From Flavobacterium taihuense (GTDB taxonomy: Bacteria; Bacteroidota; Bacteroidia; Flavobacteriales; Flavobacteriaceae), in assembly GCF_019351435.1 (NCBI RefSeq), contig NZ_JAHWYN010000012.1:62001-126000 (forward strand): a DNA stretch of 64,000 nt, read 5' to 3'. Made by a program: the position numbers and the translations under genes. A model generated the notes under the pieces. It made no database searches and had not been told where the DNA came from. It saw only the letters and a list, made by a program, of their open reading frames with translations. Below, piece after piece: positions 62,768 to 64,000 of this stretch; within the stretch, counting starts at the first letter, position 1; every line of letters starts with the position of its first letter.

Positions 62768-63538
62768 ATGACAAAATCAAAATCCATCATTCTCATACAC
62801 GGAAACTTTGTAAATAACCTAAGTTGGGCAAAGTGGAAAAGTCGTTATGAAGAAAAGGGCTATACTGTTTGCACGCCGGCTAACCCTGGACACGAAGGAA
62901 ATCCCGCTGATTTAAGATACCGAGTTCATCCAAATCTTATTGAAACCGGTTTTATTGACGTGGTTGAAAACATTGTTAAACTCATTAATACTTTGCCCGA
63001 AAAACCATTGATTATTGGGCATTCGATGGCAGGAATGGCAGCAATGAAATTGTTGGAAATGGGTAAGCCAGCAGCAGCAGTAAGTATTGACGGTGCTCCA
63101 CCAAAGAATGTATTTCCTCCATTTACAACCCTAAAATCAGTATTGCCAGCTTTTGGTTTTTTTTCTGGCAAAGATTATTTTATGGGGAGCAGTGAATGGT
63201 ATGACAGCTGCTTTTTTAACACATTGCCAGTAGGCGAAAGAAAAAATGCTTTTGAGAGTTTTGCAGTACCCGAAAGTTATAAAGTAAGTCGTGAATTGGT
63301 GTTAAACTCTTTTTCGAACATTGATTTTGGTAAACCGCACGAACCGATTTTGTTTATTGGCGGTGGCAGTGATAATATTTTTCCTCCATCTCTTACAGCA
63401 ACTTTGGCAAATAAATATAAAGACAAAAAAAGTAGGGTTGATTTGAAAATTTTTGAAGGCAAAAGTCATTTCATCTGTGGAGAAGCAGGATGGGAAAAGG
63501 TTGCAGATTATATTTTGGATTGGTATGAAAATCTGTAA
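62768..63538 (+). CDS. Alpha/beta hydrolase, serine type
   Basis: 256 residues. GHSMAG with Ser86; a Ser in a GxSxA-type elbow. GGGSDN supplies an Asp and KSHFICGEAGW the His. Paralogue of the hydrolase at 54,048 (same ends and length). Cytosolic. Function unknown. Confidence 0.85.
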   Translation: MTKSKSIILIHGNFVNNLSWAKWKSRYEEKGYTVCTPANPGHEGNPADLRYRVHPNLIETGFIDVVENIVKLINTLPEKPLIIGHSMAGMAAMKLLEMGKPAAAVSIDGAPPKNVFPPFTTLKSVLPAFGFFSGKDYFMGSSEWYDSCFFNTLPVGERKNAFESFAVPESYKVSRELVLNSFSNIDFGKPHEPILFIGGGSDNIFPPSLTATLANKYKDKKSRVDLKIFEGKSHFICGEAGWEKVADYILDWYENL

Positions 63539-63575
63539 AAATTAAAATTATTAATAACCATAAAAAGAAACTAAA

Positions 63576-64000
63576 ATGAGCACGATTACAGTAAAAGACG
63601 GAACAGAGATTTATTATAAAGATTGGGGAACAGGACAACCCATTTTCTTTCATCACGGTTGGCCATTGTCTGCAGACGATTGGGATGCCCAAATGATGTT
63701 TTTCTTAGATCAAGGATATAGAGTAATTGCCCACGACAGACGCGGACATGGAAGGTCTACCCAAACGTACACGGGCAATGAAATGGACACTTATGCAGCA
63801 GATGTTGCAGAACTTACGGCGTTTTTAGACTTAAAAAATGCCATACACATAGGTCATTCAACAGGTGGAGGCGAAGCCATACGATATGCTGCAAAATACG
63901 GTAAAAACCGAGTATCAAAAGTAGTGCTTATAAGTGCGGTAACACCTTATATGATTGTAGACGAAAATAATCCAAACGGAGTTCCATTGGCAGTGTTTGA
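63576..64000 (+). CDS. Alpha/beta hydrolase (non-haem chloroperoxidase type), partial
   Basis: ATG 63576; the frame is open to the window's end (141 codons). [19 protein letters not shown] is the typical start of non-haem haloperoxidase-like hydrolases, followed by [15 protein letters not shown] and [10 protein letters not shown]; the nucleophile elbow is GHSTGGGEA (Ser95). 37 nt after the preceding gene, so it belongs to the run. The rest is outside the window. Confidence 0.85.
   Translation, partial: MSTITVKDGTEIYYKDWGTGQPIFFHHGWPLSADDWDAQMMFFLDQGYRVIAHDRRGHGRSTQTYTGNEMDTYAADVAELTAFLDLKNAIHIGHSTGGGEAIRYAAKYGKNRVSKVVLISAVTPYMIVDENNPNGVPLAVF

Noticed and set aside
1..64000. tRNA, rRNA, intact transposase, integrase or phage genes.
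   Set aside because: None could be recognised on either strand.

Overview
The window is chromosomal DNA from a low-GC member of the Bacteroidota, most likely a Flavobacterium or close relative in the Flavobacteriaceae. The evidence is consistent: genes such as the CcsB-CcsA fusion, DUF2853, DUF6526, a UbiA-family lipid prenyltransferase, MenD and many signal-peptide or lipobox proteins; promoters of the Bacteroidota type (-7 box TAnnTTTG) ahead of several genes; and few purine-rich ribosome binding sites. No rRNA, tRNA, CRISPR array, intact insertion sequence or phage gene was seen. All functions are inferred from sequence motifs read by eye; no database search was run.

Region 1 (1-24,600) is mostly housekeeping. 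It holds the tail of a DUF2911-type protein, a secreted protein of unknown function, an operon of a PIG-L deacetylase, a 35-residue membrane micropeptide and a sodium:solute symporter, then a run of minus-strand genes (DUF2520, KdsC, UbiA family, Maf, MscS). These are followed by the cytochrome c maturation fusion, an ECF sigma/anti-sigma pair, glutathione peroxidase, a Dus enzyme, MenD, a CvfB-like S1 protein and DUF3943. A candidate structured RNA lies at 14,783-14,908, and a decayed TonB-dependent receptor at 16,734-17,174.

Region 2 (24,600-36,000) contains gene remnants (24,997-25,456 and a truncated copy of the old yellow enzyme gene at 26,789-26,906), an intact old yellow enzyme, and a complete RND multidrug efflux operon (adaptor, pump, outer membrane factor). 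The pump operon is controlled by a TetR repressor whose palindromic sites are visible on both sides of its gene. A 37-residue ORF between pump and outer membrane factor looks like a duplicated leader of the latter.

Region 3 (36,000-51,130) is accessory. It carries a three-gene ABC-3C (ABC-three-component) conflict system with a restriction-endonuclease-like effector, bounded by a 12-bp direct repeat; a BlaI/M56 sensor pair whose sensor ends in 29-residue repeats instead of a penicillin-binding domain; a very large metallophosphoesterase/kinase-like/beta-barrel fusion; an HD-phosphohydrolase fused to a Pycsar-type membrane effector with no cyclase next to it; and a large GAF-domain protein.

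Region 4 (51,300-64,000) is a plus-strand cluster of at least six alpha/beta hydrolases with an SDR oxidoreductase, a TetR repressor, an amidohydrolase, a metallo-beta-lactamase-fold protein, an alginate-export-type porin, an isochorismatase-family hydrolase and an ABM-domain membrane protein. Two promoters in it carry the same element, GAACGTTCCG-N6-TATCTTTG, so the first hydrolase/SDR unit and the TetR gene are probably co-repressed. The cluster looks like an inducible catabolic or detoxification module of unknown substrate and runs past the window's end. A dispersed repeat family has copies at about 29.1, 39.5 and 60.3 kb.
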